From assembly GCF_036711975.1 (NCBI RefSeq), contig NC_091976.1, positions 19,282,001 to 19,346,000 on the forward strand: 64,000 bases of DNA, in the 5' to 3' direction. Of this stretch, positions 1-11,067 are shown one piece after another (the stretch's first letter is position 1; each line of letters opens with the position of its first letter). The notes below the pieces were generated by a model, which made no database searches, was not told the origin of the DNA, and saw only the letters and a program-made list of their open reading frames with translations. The position numbers and the translations under genes are program-made. This stretch comes from Onthophagus taurus. Lineage: Eukaryota; Arthropoda; Insecta; Coleoptera; Scarabaeidae.

Positions 1-3000
1 CAATAGATTTAATTACAATAAATAAAATAAAAAAACCGGCCAAACATTGGTGTTAGACGTTTCTTGATGGAAAAATGTTGATCTTGTTACCATTTTGCTA
101 GCAATTAGAGACGAAACTGTAACTTTGGCTGGCACCACAAGGCTTTAAGGTTCCTATCTGAAACGTCAATTTTCTTGTGCTGGCATCAGGATTTTCCACG
201 GGTTTTAGCACTCTTTCCTCATTAACCACGTCTCTTACGAGTCGTTTTGCTCCAAGTTTGCTTTTTGGTGTCTTTATTTCAATGGTATCTCTAAAAGCTT
301 GTAGGGAGCACGATAAGGACCATACCCATAAAAACTTTTCTTAATATTTTTTGATGCAGAATGTCATTTCCAGATACGAGAGCATAAATAGTGAATCGCT
401 ATGTACTTTGTATCCTCCTTTGTTTTTTGTTGGAATATTTATTATCCAATCTTCAACTGATAAGTTTGTGTACCAAAAACATTCAAATTCTATCCTCAAC
501 ATGTCTAAGATTCATTTCAAATTTTGACATTAACTTCTACATTTTCGTTCAGATTTTCCACATTTATTAATGAAACACAAATTCACTGTGACTCAAAAAC
601 AACCTTAAATTTTATAAAAAAAAGCAATAATAAATTAAAGTGGTTTTGTATGCATTGAAGTGATATTGTGGTATTCATTGCAGTAAAAAAAACAATTTCA
701 TTTTGAAATTTGATATTATCTACATTTGAAGAGATTAGCATCGTGATTTTTATTTAATATGATATGTTATGTAAATTAGAGTCATTTATCACATTTCAGA
801 GATAATAAAATTCTGGCAAAATAATTTCAAATGTAGAAATAAAGCATTCAAAGTAAAATGAACACTTATTAATCTGCAACGTTAGCCAAAATATTTTTAT
901 AAAAATAAACACGATTTCACACTTTGCATAATTTATCAAGAACTATAAAATAAAGTGTTGTAGCTAATATCCTACTTACTTATACAGTTTTGTGTAATAT
1001 CCCCAGATTATAAAATTTCTAAAAGATTTTTTATAAATTAATACAATATTTAGAGTGTTAAGATTGAATAAGATATAGTTATTTATACAAGTAAGTGATT
1101 TGGTCGTGGGATCTCATTGGCGCCCGTCATCCAACTCATTTAAATGATTAACCTAACTGGTTAATGTTTATTACTTGTCGCCTACCTTGTCTATGGTCAC
1201 GCGTGTTGCACTTTCTTGGCATCCGCCCACGTGTCCTCCTCCTTCATTCATACAAAATCTCTTCTCGGTTCACCGTCCGGTTACTTCCCAGAAGAAATTT
1301 GCGATTGGACACGTTCCAAATTTGTATAACGATAAACAAACCTCACAAAGAAACAATTTGTATACAAAATAAAATAATAATAATGATATGATTTATCAGC
1401 AAAAAATGTTTTCTTAACCACTTCTTTTTACATTCTAATTAATTGCGTAATTACTACCTTCGAGAGAGTAGAAAAAATCTTTCTGCTTGACGTAGAGTTT
1501 CAAAGAAAAGAGCGGAAATATGCACGTGCAACAAACCACGACTTAAACGTTAAGTTAATCCGGTCTAAAAATGCCTACATTTAGCTTTGCATGCATGCAA
1601 ATCCGGAATTTATCGTTCGTCTGTTTAAGGACAAAGTCGATCAAAGGCTTACTTTATTATTGATTTATTCAAAGAATTTACGAACTAGAACGAACAAAAC
1701 GTACAAAATGCCATTTATGTAGTTAAGATGAAATAAGAAAAAAATATTTTTTTAAAAAATTTATTGAAACCACCTTGAAAAAGAAAAGTATTTTACAATT
1801 CAGTATTTTTTTAATTACTTTTTTGATTTTACAGAAGCAAAACATTTTTTAGTGTAGTGTTTTATACTTTTTTTCTTAGTATAAGGACAGTACAGTTCCT
1901 ACTATTTTAAGCCATACTAGAAGGATAATCGCATGTATGTACTTATTAAGTGTACTTTAATTTATTTGTGTACCAAGTAAAGTTATTTTAATTATATCAA
2001 ATTAGAAATGTAGATTTCAGAATGAATGAAAACTAAGTATGTTATTTGTTTATAAATGATTTTCTTTATAAAACTTAATTTTTATAATTTATTAACTTAT
2101 CTATAACAATTTTAATTATTATGTACTATTTTACAAGAATAAAAGAATTTACAAAACAATTTTATTTTCTCGTTTTCTTTAAACGAACGAATTAAGATTC
2201 CAAAAATAAATAGTGAACTAATCCATTCACCACACTTATAACTCACTATCGCATTTAATTTCCAACAATCACACTCAATAGCTATAATAATCGATCCAGT
2301 TTAGTTCTTTATACGTTTATACCAAGTGACATAAGTGGGAAAATAACCAATGTCGGGCAAATCGATGGCATCATTTCTATAAATATTACACCTTCATTGT
2401 GAAACAATCACAATGCCAAGGCTTTTGAGGCCGCGGCTCATTTCTCAACCTTGATCTTGATTTCCTCGTTCCGTTCGACCTCACAATTTAAACAAATTTT
2501 AACAATTGGGTAATATAAAAAAAATGTTTTGCTAAATTATCAAATCAAATTTAAATCTTAATTATCCCTTATTATTGATTGTTTGTAACGCAAAAATATA
2601 TAATATATATTTTTAATTAGTAGTTTTATTTAATTAATTTTTGTATCCAGTTAAGATTTTTTTTTTCATTTCTAATTTTAATAATGATCTTACTAAAGAA
2701 CTATGTCACTTAATTAAAATCGATTGGAAAAAGTTATCGTGAGATTATTGAAGTGGAATTAAAACTTGAATAATATTTATTTGTTTTTGTCGTTTTTGAA
2801 TAAATCTTAAAAGGCCTTCAAACTTATAACTGTAATTAAATCAAAAGCAACCACGACGTTGTTTACGTTTACATTCTATATCGACGATTTTAAAATAGTT
2901 CTTACGTCGTTGAAGATGGTGAAGGCGCCGGTTTTAAATAACATTTTATTTTTCGAAACGATCACATCAAATATAATGAAAAGGAGGATTTAAAGACGTA

Positions 3001-3186
3001 ATATTTCAAAAAAAATGTTCGAATTTTATTTACTTTAAACTAATAACTTTAATAAACAAAGATTTTCTTAATTTATGTAGTTAGCTATGATTATAGAATA
3101 TTCTTTGATTAAATTATTCCAACCAGAGTTATATTTGTTTATTTAATTAAAATTAATACAGAAAATGTTCAACTAATAATAAAAGA
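1..3186. other. AT-rich intergenic stretch, no gene recognised
   Basis: I see no supported gene here. Homopolymer runs and AT-rich simple sequence dominate. A minus-strand stretch (about 330 down to 110) stays open for roughly 70 codons, but it has no clear start, no splice sites I trust and no family I recognise; it may be the end of an exon or a chance opening. Short forward reading frames near 1164-1391 look random. Confidence 0.5.
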
Positions 3187-3194
3187 GTATGGAG

Positions 3195-4396
3195 TAGTGG
3201 TTGAACGGATATCCGGCAACTATCCGATATCTTAAACCTTATTACTTAGTACTCCACCATTCACAGGAATTAGTATCTCTTTTAGGTGTTGGACAGTGCA
3301 GATAATAATCAAGTTTAACCCCAATAGGACTTTTTTTATTGAATATAATTTTATTTATCATTAACAACCTCATTATAACAATCCCAATACGATATATAAA
3401 ATCTCTTGTTGCAGTTTCGTCTAGTTTTCTTCTCTTCGCTTGTAATTCATCATCACATTCATTACTAACAGAACTGTCGCTGTTATCATTTTGTATTATA
3501 AATTAAAGTATCCTCTTGTTAATGCAAAAAGCCATTTTGAAAAATCACTTTAAGTTCTTGAGAAATACATTTTTGAAATGATTTTTCGAATTTTGCAATT
3601 TTCGCCCATTAAGTTTTAAAAATTCGTATAAAATCGGTTTCTTGGAATATGAGTATGAAAATTTCCCAAAATGTTAATAAAAGTGTCCTCTTTCCAATGA
3701 ATCAACCCGTTTTGATAAAATTTTCGATGTTGCAATTTTCATCGATAATTTTCAAAATTCGCTATAAAATTAATTTCTTGAAGGATCCCTGTGGAAATAT
3801 CACTAATTATTAATTAAAGTGTCCTCTTTTTAATGCAAAAAATCGTTTTAAAAAATCACTTTCAGTTCTTGAAAATAAATTTTTGAAATAATTGACAATT
3901 TTTTCGAATTTTGCAATTTTCGCTGATTAAGTTTTAAAAATTCGTATAAAATACATTTCTTGGAGTATGAGCATGAAAATTTCACAAAACATTAATAAAA
4001 GTGTCCTCTTTCCAACGAACCAACCCGTTTTGAAAACTAACTTTTAGTTTTTGAGAAATCAATATTTGATGTTTTGATAAAATTTTCGATGTATTTTCAT
4101 CGATAATTTTCAAAATTCGCTATAAAATTCATTTCTTGAAGGATCCTTGTGAAAATATCACCAATTATTAATTAAAGTATCCTCTTTTTAGAGTTGCTTC
4201 GTTAGTTAAATCAGCATCAAAGAAGTTCATTTTGTATCTTGGATCCAAATAAGTTGACATTACACTTATCAGCTTTCTTATTAATTTCATTTTTATTCAA
4301 ATATCGCAATAATGTGGCAATATATCCACACACCATATATCCGGCCGAATATCCGGTATCCGACCCTTCGTTAAATCACTATCCGTTCCATCACTA
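3195..4396. mobile_element. hAT-like non-autonomous DNA transposon with 8-bp target duplication
   Basis: The element begins TAGTGGTTGAACGGAT at 3195 and ends with ATCCGTTCCATCACTA at 4396, giving imperfect 16-bp terminal inverted repeats. The 8-bp word GTATGGAG lies immediately outside each end (3187-3194 and 4397-4404). An 8-bp target duplication and TAGTG-type ends are hallmarks of the hAT superfamily. Further GGATATCCGG-like words repeat in the subterminal regions. No transposase frame is present, so this is a deletion derivative or MITE-like copy. Because the target duplication is perfect, the insertion is probably not very old. Confidence 0.8.
3501..4170. repeat. two tandem copies of a ~310-360 bp unit inside the hAT-like element
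   Basis: Unit 1 runs from about 3501 to 3812 and unit 2 from about 3813 to 4170. Both open with ATTAAAGTRTCCTCTT and contain the same ordered blocks: TTTTCGAATTTTGCAATTTTCG, then ATTCGTATAAAATC, then GTGTCCTCTTTCCAA, then CATCGATAATTTTC. A third start of the unit appears at about 4171. Unit 2 carries about 35 extra bases. The duplication is internal to the transposon. Confidence 0.65.
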
Positions 4397-4692
4397 GTAT
4401 GGAGAATAGGTTAGGCTTTTTTAATCTCCCTTTTGGCTTTGTTAAGCCAACGAAAAATTACAAAGAGGTAAATAGGAATGCAAAAAAGACGGGAAAAGGA
4501 CTCCATCCTACCTCTCTCTGTGAGTTATGGTTAGGTTTTGATTTCAAGATTGATTTGTCTTATGACTTTTTATCAATATTTCTTAATGTACATATTCATG
4601 AAAATTTTAGAAATAAGACAAATTTGTTTTAGAAGAAAGTTCTGGATAGCTAAAATGTATATTGGAGTACACAATAATTCATTGTTTAATTT

Positions 4693-4875
4693 TCAATCGT
4701 TAGTGAGATGAATACTAAAACAGAAACACAGGGAAAACAATAAGAAGTCATAAAATCCAGAATAAACTTTACGTCTTGGCTTCGTAATGACATAATCAAT
4801 AATAGATTTCAATCCGCATGTTGGTTGTATCCATATCTTAAGTTGGTGTTGTTGGCATAGCTCTAGAAGTCTCAT
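4693..4875 (-). pseudogene. LINE endonuclease fragment (RTE/craniofacial-type EEP domain relic)
   Basis: The minus-strand frame contains the block QPTCGLKSIIDYVITKPRR, which resembles the C-terminal part of the exonuclease-endonuclease-phosphatase domain of RTE-like non-LTR retrotransposons (pattern TxPTxxLKSIIDYVITK). The preceding sequence (up to about 5150) shows faint endonuclease-like similarity broken by stops. There is no reverse transcriptase attached, so this is a short dead fragment. Confidence 0.5.
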
Positions 4876-5165
4876 CTATTATTAATAAATTGGAAATTAT
4901 CGCCAATTAAGCAAAACCGTCAGAAATTCAAAATCAGGTTGAGAAACGTCTCAGAAGGAGGAATCCGGGAGTCAAGAAGAACAAATGAGGTGCAGGATTG
5001 CCATCTTGAACATATTACAAGAAAAGATGAAATCTGTTTAGCAGATCAGTTGCCGGTGATTGTTTATGTAGCGAAGGTCGTCCATTGAACAATTTCCTGC
5101 AGCATCAGAGCTTTCTGTTTGCAGTCGTATTTGCCGTATATGTGTTACCATAACGACTCAACAAC

Positions 5166-5521
5166 AACGTTTTGTTTGAATTATAAAATCATGCCTCCTT
5201 AATTGTGTTTGAGGCAAAATTTCTTGGTAATGTCGTATTGTTTAATTTTCTGTCACGTGGCATGATCACCAAACTATTTGGATTATGGCATAGGATATTA
5301 TAACTTTTACTCTGCTTTTGCACAAACACAAATTTCACCAGCTTGATTGGTTTGATCTCTTGAGTCTTCTGATCTGGTTCGGAACGTCGATGATTCGGAT
5401 GTTCGTGACTTTTCGCGAATTTGCTAATGGCTTGACTCTCTCTATAGCTTTTTACATGTATAGCCTCCTCCATAAACGTTATAGCCTTAAATCGCCATGA
5501 CAAGGGGTCAGTTTTGGTCAA
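5166..5521 (-). pseudogene. BEL/Pao-type retrotransposon gag fragment with decayed zinc knuckle
   Basis: The minus-strand frame reads as a charged linker, then FVFVQKQSKSYNILC (a decayed CxFC...H...C knuckle), then NSLVIMPRDRKL and a second knuckle-like stretch. In another frame near 5185-5210 the bases encode LKHN-GG, matching the CLKxxHxGG second knuckle of BEL/Pao gag, so a frameshift has occurred. The order knuckle, NSL...R, knuckle is typical of BEL/Pao. No pol domain was found next to it. Confidence 0.45.
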
Positions 5522-6247
5522 ATGGCTTGACTAATGGTGACTATTTCCATGTCTCTATGTAAATTTTGCAATACCAAGAAGTATTGACAACACCACTTTG
5601 TTTCCACACATTCCAAGCCTTATCATTTAAAAATGTCCGCTATCATAGTGGTCTTAAGCATGTTATAGACATGCTCTTCCATATCACTATATTTAATTCT
5701 TTTGTTGACTCTTAGTTATATGTATAGTATTTGTTTCCCTTTTCGGATCTACTTTATTTTTCCATCAATTAATATAAGTTACTTTTTACGTGGGTGAAGC
5801 GTGGTAGGGAAAATGGCAATATTCGATCTAGGCTTGGGTAACATCGAGGAGCAGATAGACTTGTACACATGATCAACCTCGAGAAGAAGGTTTTGAATGT
5901 CGTGGAAGAGCAGCCTGGCATAAGCACTACTTAGGATACTAGCAGAACAACATGGGGTATCACAATTCACAATTTGGCAAACTCCATCCATATCACGTAC
6001 TACCAGAGGATCATCCCCCTCGAGTACATTTTTGCGAGTGGTTGCTACATCAGCACCAGTTTCGTAAATCGTTTTATAAATACATCAATCATTTTTATAC
6101 AGTATATATTTATACATTTATTTTCAAAATTACAGATAAAAACAACACCAGAATGTATATTACGTTTGATACATATCCTTTACTATAATTCAGAAAATTT
6201 ATAGATTTACAGATTTGTGATATTTTTGTTATCATCACACCTTTCTT
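5522..6247. other. intergenic stretch, nothing recognised
   Basis: Some 700 bases between the gag fragment and the 3' end of the first GTPase gene. A 70-codon minus frame at 5779-5991 matches no family I know. The part next to 6248 is presumably the 3' UTR of the GTPase gene, but no AATAAA signal is seen on the minus strand within about 150 bases of the stop. Confidence 0.4.
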
Positions 6248-8044
6248 TCAATCTTGCCCAGTTTTTGGGTCGATTACATCAACAGTTTTCAATTTTACTT
6301 GTGACTGCGGCTTAGCATTATCGATATTAACACTTTCTTCTCCCGACTTGATTTCTGGTTTTTTCTCGCCATCAATTTCCAATTTTTGTTTCAATATAGG
6401 CCCCGAATATTTTAAATTAAGCATATTTTTTATAGTTTCGTCAATCTCTTCCAATCTAACGGCATAAATCGATGCTTTTTTAGCTTTGTACTTTTTCAAA
6501 ATAGATTTGTACATATTAACATCATCATTATCGTTTAGGATTTCGCTCCTAAAATCAAAAAAATTATTTTAGAATTATATTTTTGTGGAAACTTACTCTT
6601 TTTTCATTTTCTCAAGATAAACTTGAACTTCATCTAAAGTATTAAATGGAACATTTTCTTTTAAAAATTGGTAAAATTGCGCCGATGCGTGTAATAAAGT
6701 AGCAAACTCGTCATCTAAATCTTTAATTTCGGTTTCAATGTCTTCGCGTTCTTGTTTTGCTTTGTTGAGATGTCTTTCATTTTCGCTCAATTTGGCTTTC
6801 ACATCCGGATCTTCAACTTTTTTTTCTAAAACGACCGTATTTGTCGTATCTCGTTCATTAAATTCTGTACTTATATCTTCATTGTAATTAACACCCAGAA
6901 ATCCACCAATTTTTGTTGTTGTTGTAGTTTGATGGGTGCTTACTCTGGTTAACTAAAATATTAATATAATAAGATATAATAAAATATTTTTATAAACTGC
7001 TTTTACTTGTTCTGCTGGTACTTTTACATCAACCATTAACTCGCCTTCTAACTGTTTTTTTGTACTTGAAATGACTTCGGTTTTTATGGTAGCGGTATTA
7101 AGTCGTATCCAGTTTTTTCTTTGCGTAGTTAAACAAGAAGCGATTGTTGACGATAATCGACGTATTAAACGTTTAGCCTCGTTAACCGATAATAATCCTT
7201 TGATTTGTCGTGGCGGTGCTGATTTAATATATTTTATCATTCTACAAAGACAAAAAAGTTTTTAAAATTCCAAGCTCTAAAAATATTTTTTTAAATACCT
7301 TTTAACTTCTTCAGATGATTTTTTAAAACTATCCTCAAAATTAGAAACTTGATTATGAGCAAATTTAACTTGGGCTGATTTCGCAGCAATATACCTAAAC
7401 CAATCACTTTCAATGCAAAAAGTATTTTGATAATCAAAAGGAACGGGATTCCTTCTGGTTATATCCACCGATTTTAAAACTTTTTCTAAAGGTATTTGAG
7501 TATCACCTGGTGTATAAAAACTCGACCGCCCATTTGAAAATATGAAAATAACGTTTTTACGAATGTTTTCATCCAATTGACCCAAAATAGTTTTGATACA
7601 ATACTCAAAAATCACGCTTAATCGTGAATTATTCGGCTTCATCATTATACAAATTCCGTGTAAATATTCCATTTCTGATATAAATTCTAAAACTTTTTCG
7701 ACGTTTTTGTAATCGGTCTCAATACCTTGGGTATCTCCTAATCCGGGAGTATCGATTATATTTAAAATTGAACCATCTTGTAAATCAATACGATGCATTT
7801 GTGGTCGTTTCGTTGCCGATTTTCCCACTTGATGCTCTTCATTACTATCATGATCAACCACAATCGTTCGTTCTGTAAAATCGTCATCCATTACTGTAAA
7901 TCTTACCCCGATGGAATATTTTAATTGTTTTATATCCGATAATTCATTATAAGCGATGTAATTTAAAACGGTGTTTATAAATGTTGACTTCCCAACACCT
8001 GTTTCACCCAATAAAAGAACATTATATATTTTTTGGGACTCCAT
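6248..8044 (-). CDS. GIMAP/AIG1-like P-loop GTPase with coiled-coil tail, copy 1
   Basis: Four exons: 8044-7299, 7241-7007, 6952-6597 and 6548-6248; all junctions are GT-AG and keep frame, giving about 545 residues. The G domain (about residues 1-248) has the P-loop GETGVGKS at 13-20 and the Walker B/G3 box DTPGLGD at 98-104. A second conserved block is KPNNSR at 136-141. NGRSSFYTPGDT at 171-182 stands where the G4 box would be, and no NKxD is visible. After the first intron comes a basic helical region (MIKYIK...QIKGLLSVNEAKR), then a charged coiled coil ending FLKENVPF...LEKMKKE, then a Lys/Glu-rich tail. The family is related to AIG1/GIMAP GTPases; its substrate is presumably GTP. Cellular role is unknown; an immune or stress role is inference from the family. 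Start chosen at MESQK because copy 2 shares it and a TATA box lies about 75 bases upstream. Confidence 0.85.
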
Positions 8045-8114
8045 TTTCTTTACTTTTGTTTATAAGTTTGCAATGGTAATGTAAAAACTAAAAAGAAAAT
8101 ATTTGAAATAGGTT

Positions 8115-8180
8115 CTATATAAATCCTTTTAAAGAAAAACAAACGTTAGTTCAGATATAGAATTGTGGTTTATTTAATAA
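8115..8180 (-). promoter_or_regulatory. promoter of GTPase copy 1: TATA box and Runx-like site
   Basis: Reading the minus strand toward the gene, a Runx-type word AAACCACA (TGTGGTTT on plus, 8164-8171) lies about 120 bases upstream of the ATG and a TATA-like TTTATATAG at 8115-8123. Between them is TTTTTCTTTAAAA. The same order is found upstream of copy 2, and weak upstream similarity extends about 250 bases. Transcription start is expected near 8085. Confidence 0.5.
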
Positions 8181-8939
8181 ATAATAAATTTAAAAAATAG
8201 GCAATTCTGGTCAATAACAATTTGCAACAATAATAACAAGTTGATAACGGTTATATCTTTTACTTTAATAAAAACAAGTTATTTGAGAATGTTTCCTTAT
8301 TTTTTATGAAAAATATTTTTTGTTTTTGAGAAAAATGTTTACATGTTCTAATAGAAAAACAAGGTAGTATTTTGATTATAACATGACAACCTCTCAATTT
8401 CGGAATTGGGAACGTTTTAGAAAAAACTTTTAGTATAAAAGTTGTTACAAATTTTATTCTTAACGATTGCTTTTTTACACTTTTTCTCTCAGATGTATAA
8501 GTACCTCGAATACCTCGAATTATTGGAGATGTACACTAATTTTTCGTTTATTTGTTTTATTTTGTACGTAAATTTAATTTACGGTAATAATTTGAGATCT
8601 CGGATATCTAGATTAATGTTATTGATTTTTTTTATTAATAAACAATTTTTACATTTTTTTCAAAAACTTTCTAATGTAAGGGTACAAACATTTTACGCCA
8701 TCGTAATGAGGAAAGTAATCTCTATCAAATGAGCCTAACGAAAGAATACATTGCCATTTAAAATAATTTAAGTATTATTCGTTACTCATTTGTTTTCTGA
8801 ATTAAAAACAATTGAATGCAGTCTTATTATGGCAAATAAAATATTAAACAACCTTTGTATAAAATGTTTTTTTTATAAAGTTGATAATTACCAAGATATA
8901 TGCTATATTCCATACATAATGGGCACCCTGTATATACCT

Positions 8940-9290
8940 CAAGATCCTCTACCTTCCTACCCCCATTCCACACCTCTTCGCCTCCTCGCCCCCATCAGCT
9001 CCCTCATCCATCTTTTGCCCTCGCCCATCTCTCCCAAAATCTGCTTCCTGTCCATTGCCTCCTCCCTTAGCTCACTACACCCTCTCAGCATGTGTTCCAG
9101 CGTCTCCCAATCCTCTCCACACAACCTACACCACCTCTCCACATCATCCGCCCAGTACATATTCCCCCTCACCTCATTGCCACAGCTGAATCTGGCAACC
9201 AATCTCTTCCCTTCATCATCCCTCTCCATCAACAAATACTTTGGCAGTTCCTCTATCACTATCTCCTTATCTCCTTTCCACGAACCCATA
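8940..9290 (-). pseudogene. 3' end of a non-LTR retrotransposon (C-terminal zinc-binding region)
   Basis: The minus-strand frame contains PKYLLMERDDEGKRL, then RFSCGNEVRGNMYW, then CRLCGEDWETLEHMLRGCSE, the CxxC...H...C region found at the C terminus of a non-LTR retrotransposon family common in insect genomes. It ends in a Glu/Arg-rich tail (MRELMGARRRR). No stop interrupts the 110 codons, so the fragment is fairly young, but the rest of ORF2 is absent. A fragment from the middle of a similar element lies at 33230-33765. Base composition (GC-rich, purine-rich) differs sharply from the flanks. Confidence 0.7.
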
Positions 9291-9299
9291 TCCCAGGAA

Positions 9300-10990
9300 C
9301 GTGTACTCTTTCACATGCTCTATCTCTCTTCCAACACAACCCCAACCCTAAATATTTCTATCCTCTCCCACATTCCTTGGTCCACTACCACATAATCTAT
9401 CACCGATGCATCCGACTTATGACCACATAACATAGGTAATTTTTGTGTTAGTTTCTTGTAACATTTTCGCGTTTTAGCGAAATTGGAATTATACTTTTAG
9501 TTGTATGCTTCGCAAAGAGAGCTTCCTAAGTTTTTCGATCTGAGAAGCGAAAATTTTCTGGTACTATTACTACCTCCGTATTGTTTGCAGATTGAAAAAC
9601 TTCCGTCTTGGTTCATTGTAGCCTGGAGAATCTCTTGGTATAACTTCGTCCACTCTTCTCATATTGGAAACTTTATCTTTAATCATCACTTGAAAGTACC
9701 TATTCATCAGAAATCAAACTGTTCTTATCAAAATTCCTTCCAAAAGGCTCACTTCTATAATACTTTTCAGCAAGCCATTTTGGCAGACGGAATCGTAAGC
9801 ATTTTTGATGTATAATAACCCCTCCATAGTATACTAACTTTTTTCTGGGTAAGGTCCAAAGTGCTAGTGAGATTCGTAACGTGGTGAATCCAACTGATTT
9901 TTTGGGAGTAGGCCTTTTCTTCACGATTTTACAACATATTTCTTTCTGTAATTATCGATAACTCGCTCACCGCACTGATTTGAGTCCTCATCTTCATTAG
10001 AAGCTTTCACAATTGGTTTTTCGGCTCAATTTCTTTTCTTTGCAGTATTTTTCTCTCTTCCTTCCATAAAATTCAATTTATTTTCCATTGTTAACCGGAG
10101 CACCTTTGTTTCCGTAATTGCTTTCATAAAAAAATTAAAAACCGAAACTGTTACAAGCTGCTAGATACTATCAATGGTAGACTAGATAGTGATGGCGGAA
10201 GACTTCTTACTGCTTACAGAAGACTTGATACTGTTGAGAGATAACTAGATACAGCTTGCAAAAACTAGATACTGCAATCAGAAGTCAAAATATTCCGAAT
10301 GGAAGATTCCTCCTTATTACACCCTGCTGGTAGACCAACCATAGCATTAAAGTACCCAGCAATTATTTGGTATACATGAGATGTATACCCAGTAATTGCA
10401 AATAATAATACAACAACATAAATATCGTATCTTTATTCATCTTAATTATTTCAAATCTCTTTATGGATTCCAAAAAGGTTCTCCCTTATTCATACCCTCT
10501 GTATACCATAATATGATATTCAAGCCCAAACGTTTTCAACTCTATGATCTATCTCCCCCATGATAACAATCAAGAATTCTTCTCTCACTCACCCAGACAC
10601 CTCAATGTCATAATTTACGTTGTATTACGTTTTGTGCAAGTTTTACAAACTCAAAGTAACAGTAACTTAAGATCCCTCGTTTAAGTTCTTTTTCCAAACC
10701 TATTTTATTACGTCTTGTTCCGTCTTTAATTGCATTTACTTCCTTGATTGATTTTCCTTCCACAATTACCTTGTGAATTTTGCATAAAATTTTAACTAAA
10801 TGTCTCAAGAATAATGCAATGCGTGAACAAAATTTGTATTATTAAACCGTTGATTTAATAAATGATTTCCAAACATTTATGTTCAATTTAGATAGGAATA
10901 CATAATGTTTATATTATGTTAGTAATCCAAGTGCTTTTGAAGGAGGTTTATATTTTTTTTTTAATAAACAATAGTTAGGGCAAAACTTTT
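9300..10990. other. intergenic repeats between GTPase copies 1 and 2, no gene
   Basis: No gene recognised. The stretch 10140-10300 holds several degenerate copies of CTAGATACTG/CTAGATAGTG, suggesting a decayed short repeat. Minus frames at 9700-9924 and 10608-10808 match nothing I recognise and have no splice context. Confidence 0.4.
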
Positions 10991-10999
10991 TAAGGCAAT

Positions 11000-11005
11000 T
11001 TTATT
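11000..11005 (-). promoter_or_regulatory. polyadenylation signal of GTPase copy 2
   Basis: AATAAA on the minus strand about 65 bases beyond the copy 2 stop codon, a normal distance for a short insect 3' UTR. Confidence 0.55.
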
Positions 11006-11067
11006 TTCTAAATTACATTAATCTTTTTACAAACAATATATTATTGTGTACTTTAATAACTTTAAAC

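Noticed and set aside
110-330. Minus-strand open stretch of about 70 codons (TIEIKTPKSKLGAKRLVRDV)
   Set aside because: Protein-like in feel, but no start, no matching exon, no known family; not enough for a gene call.
1164-1391. Two overlapping plus frames
   Set aside because: Composition is random, no motifs, no splice or promoter context.
4399-4632. 77-codon plus frame
   Set aside because: Its ATG lies in the hAT target duplication and the sequence resembles no protein.
5779-5991. Minus frame with Cys-rich start
   Set aside because: No recognisable domain; could be retroelement debris but nothing supports a name.
9501-9924. Overlapping frames on both strands
   Set aside because: I tried to match them to retrotransposon integrase or gag and could not.
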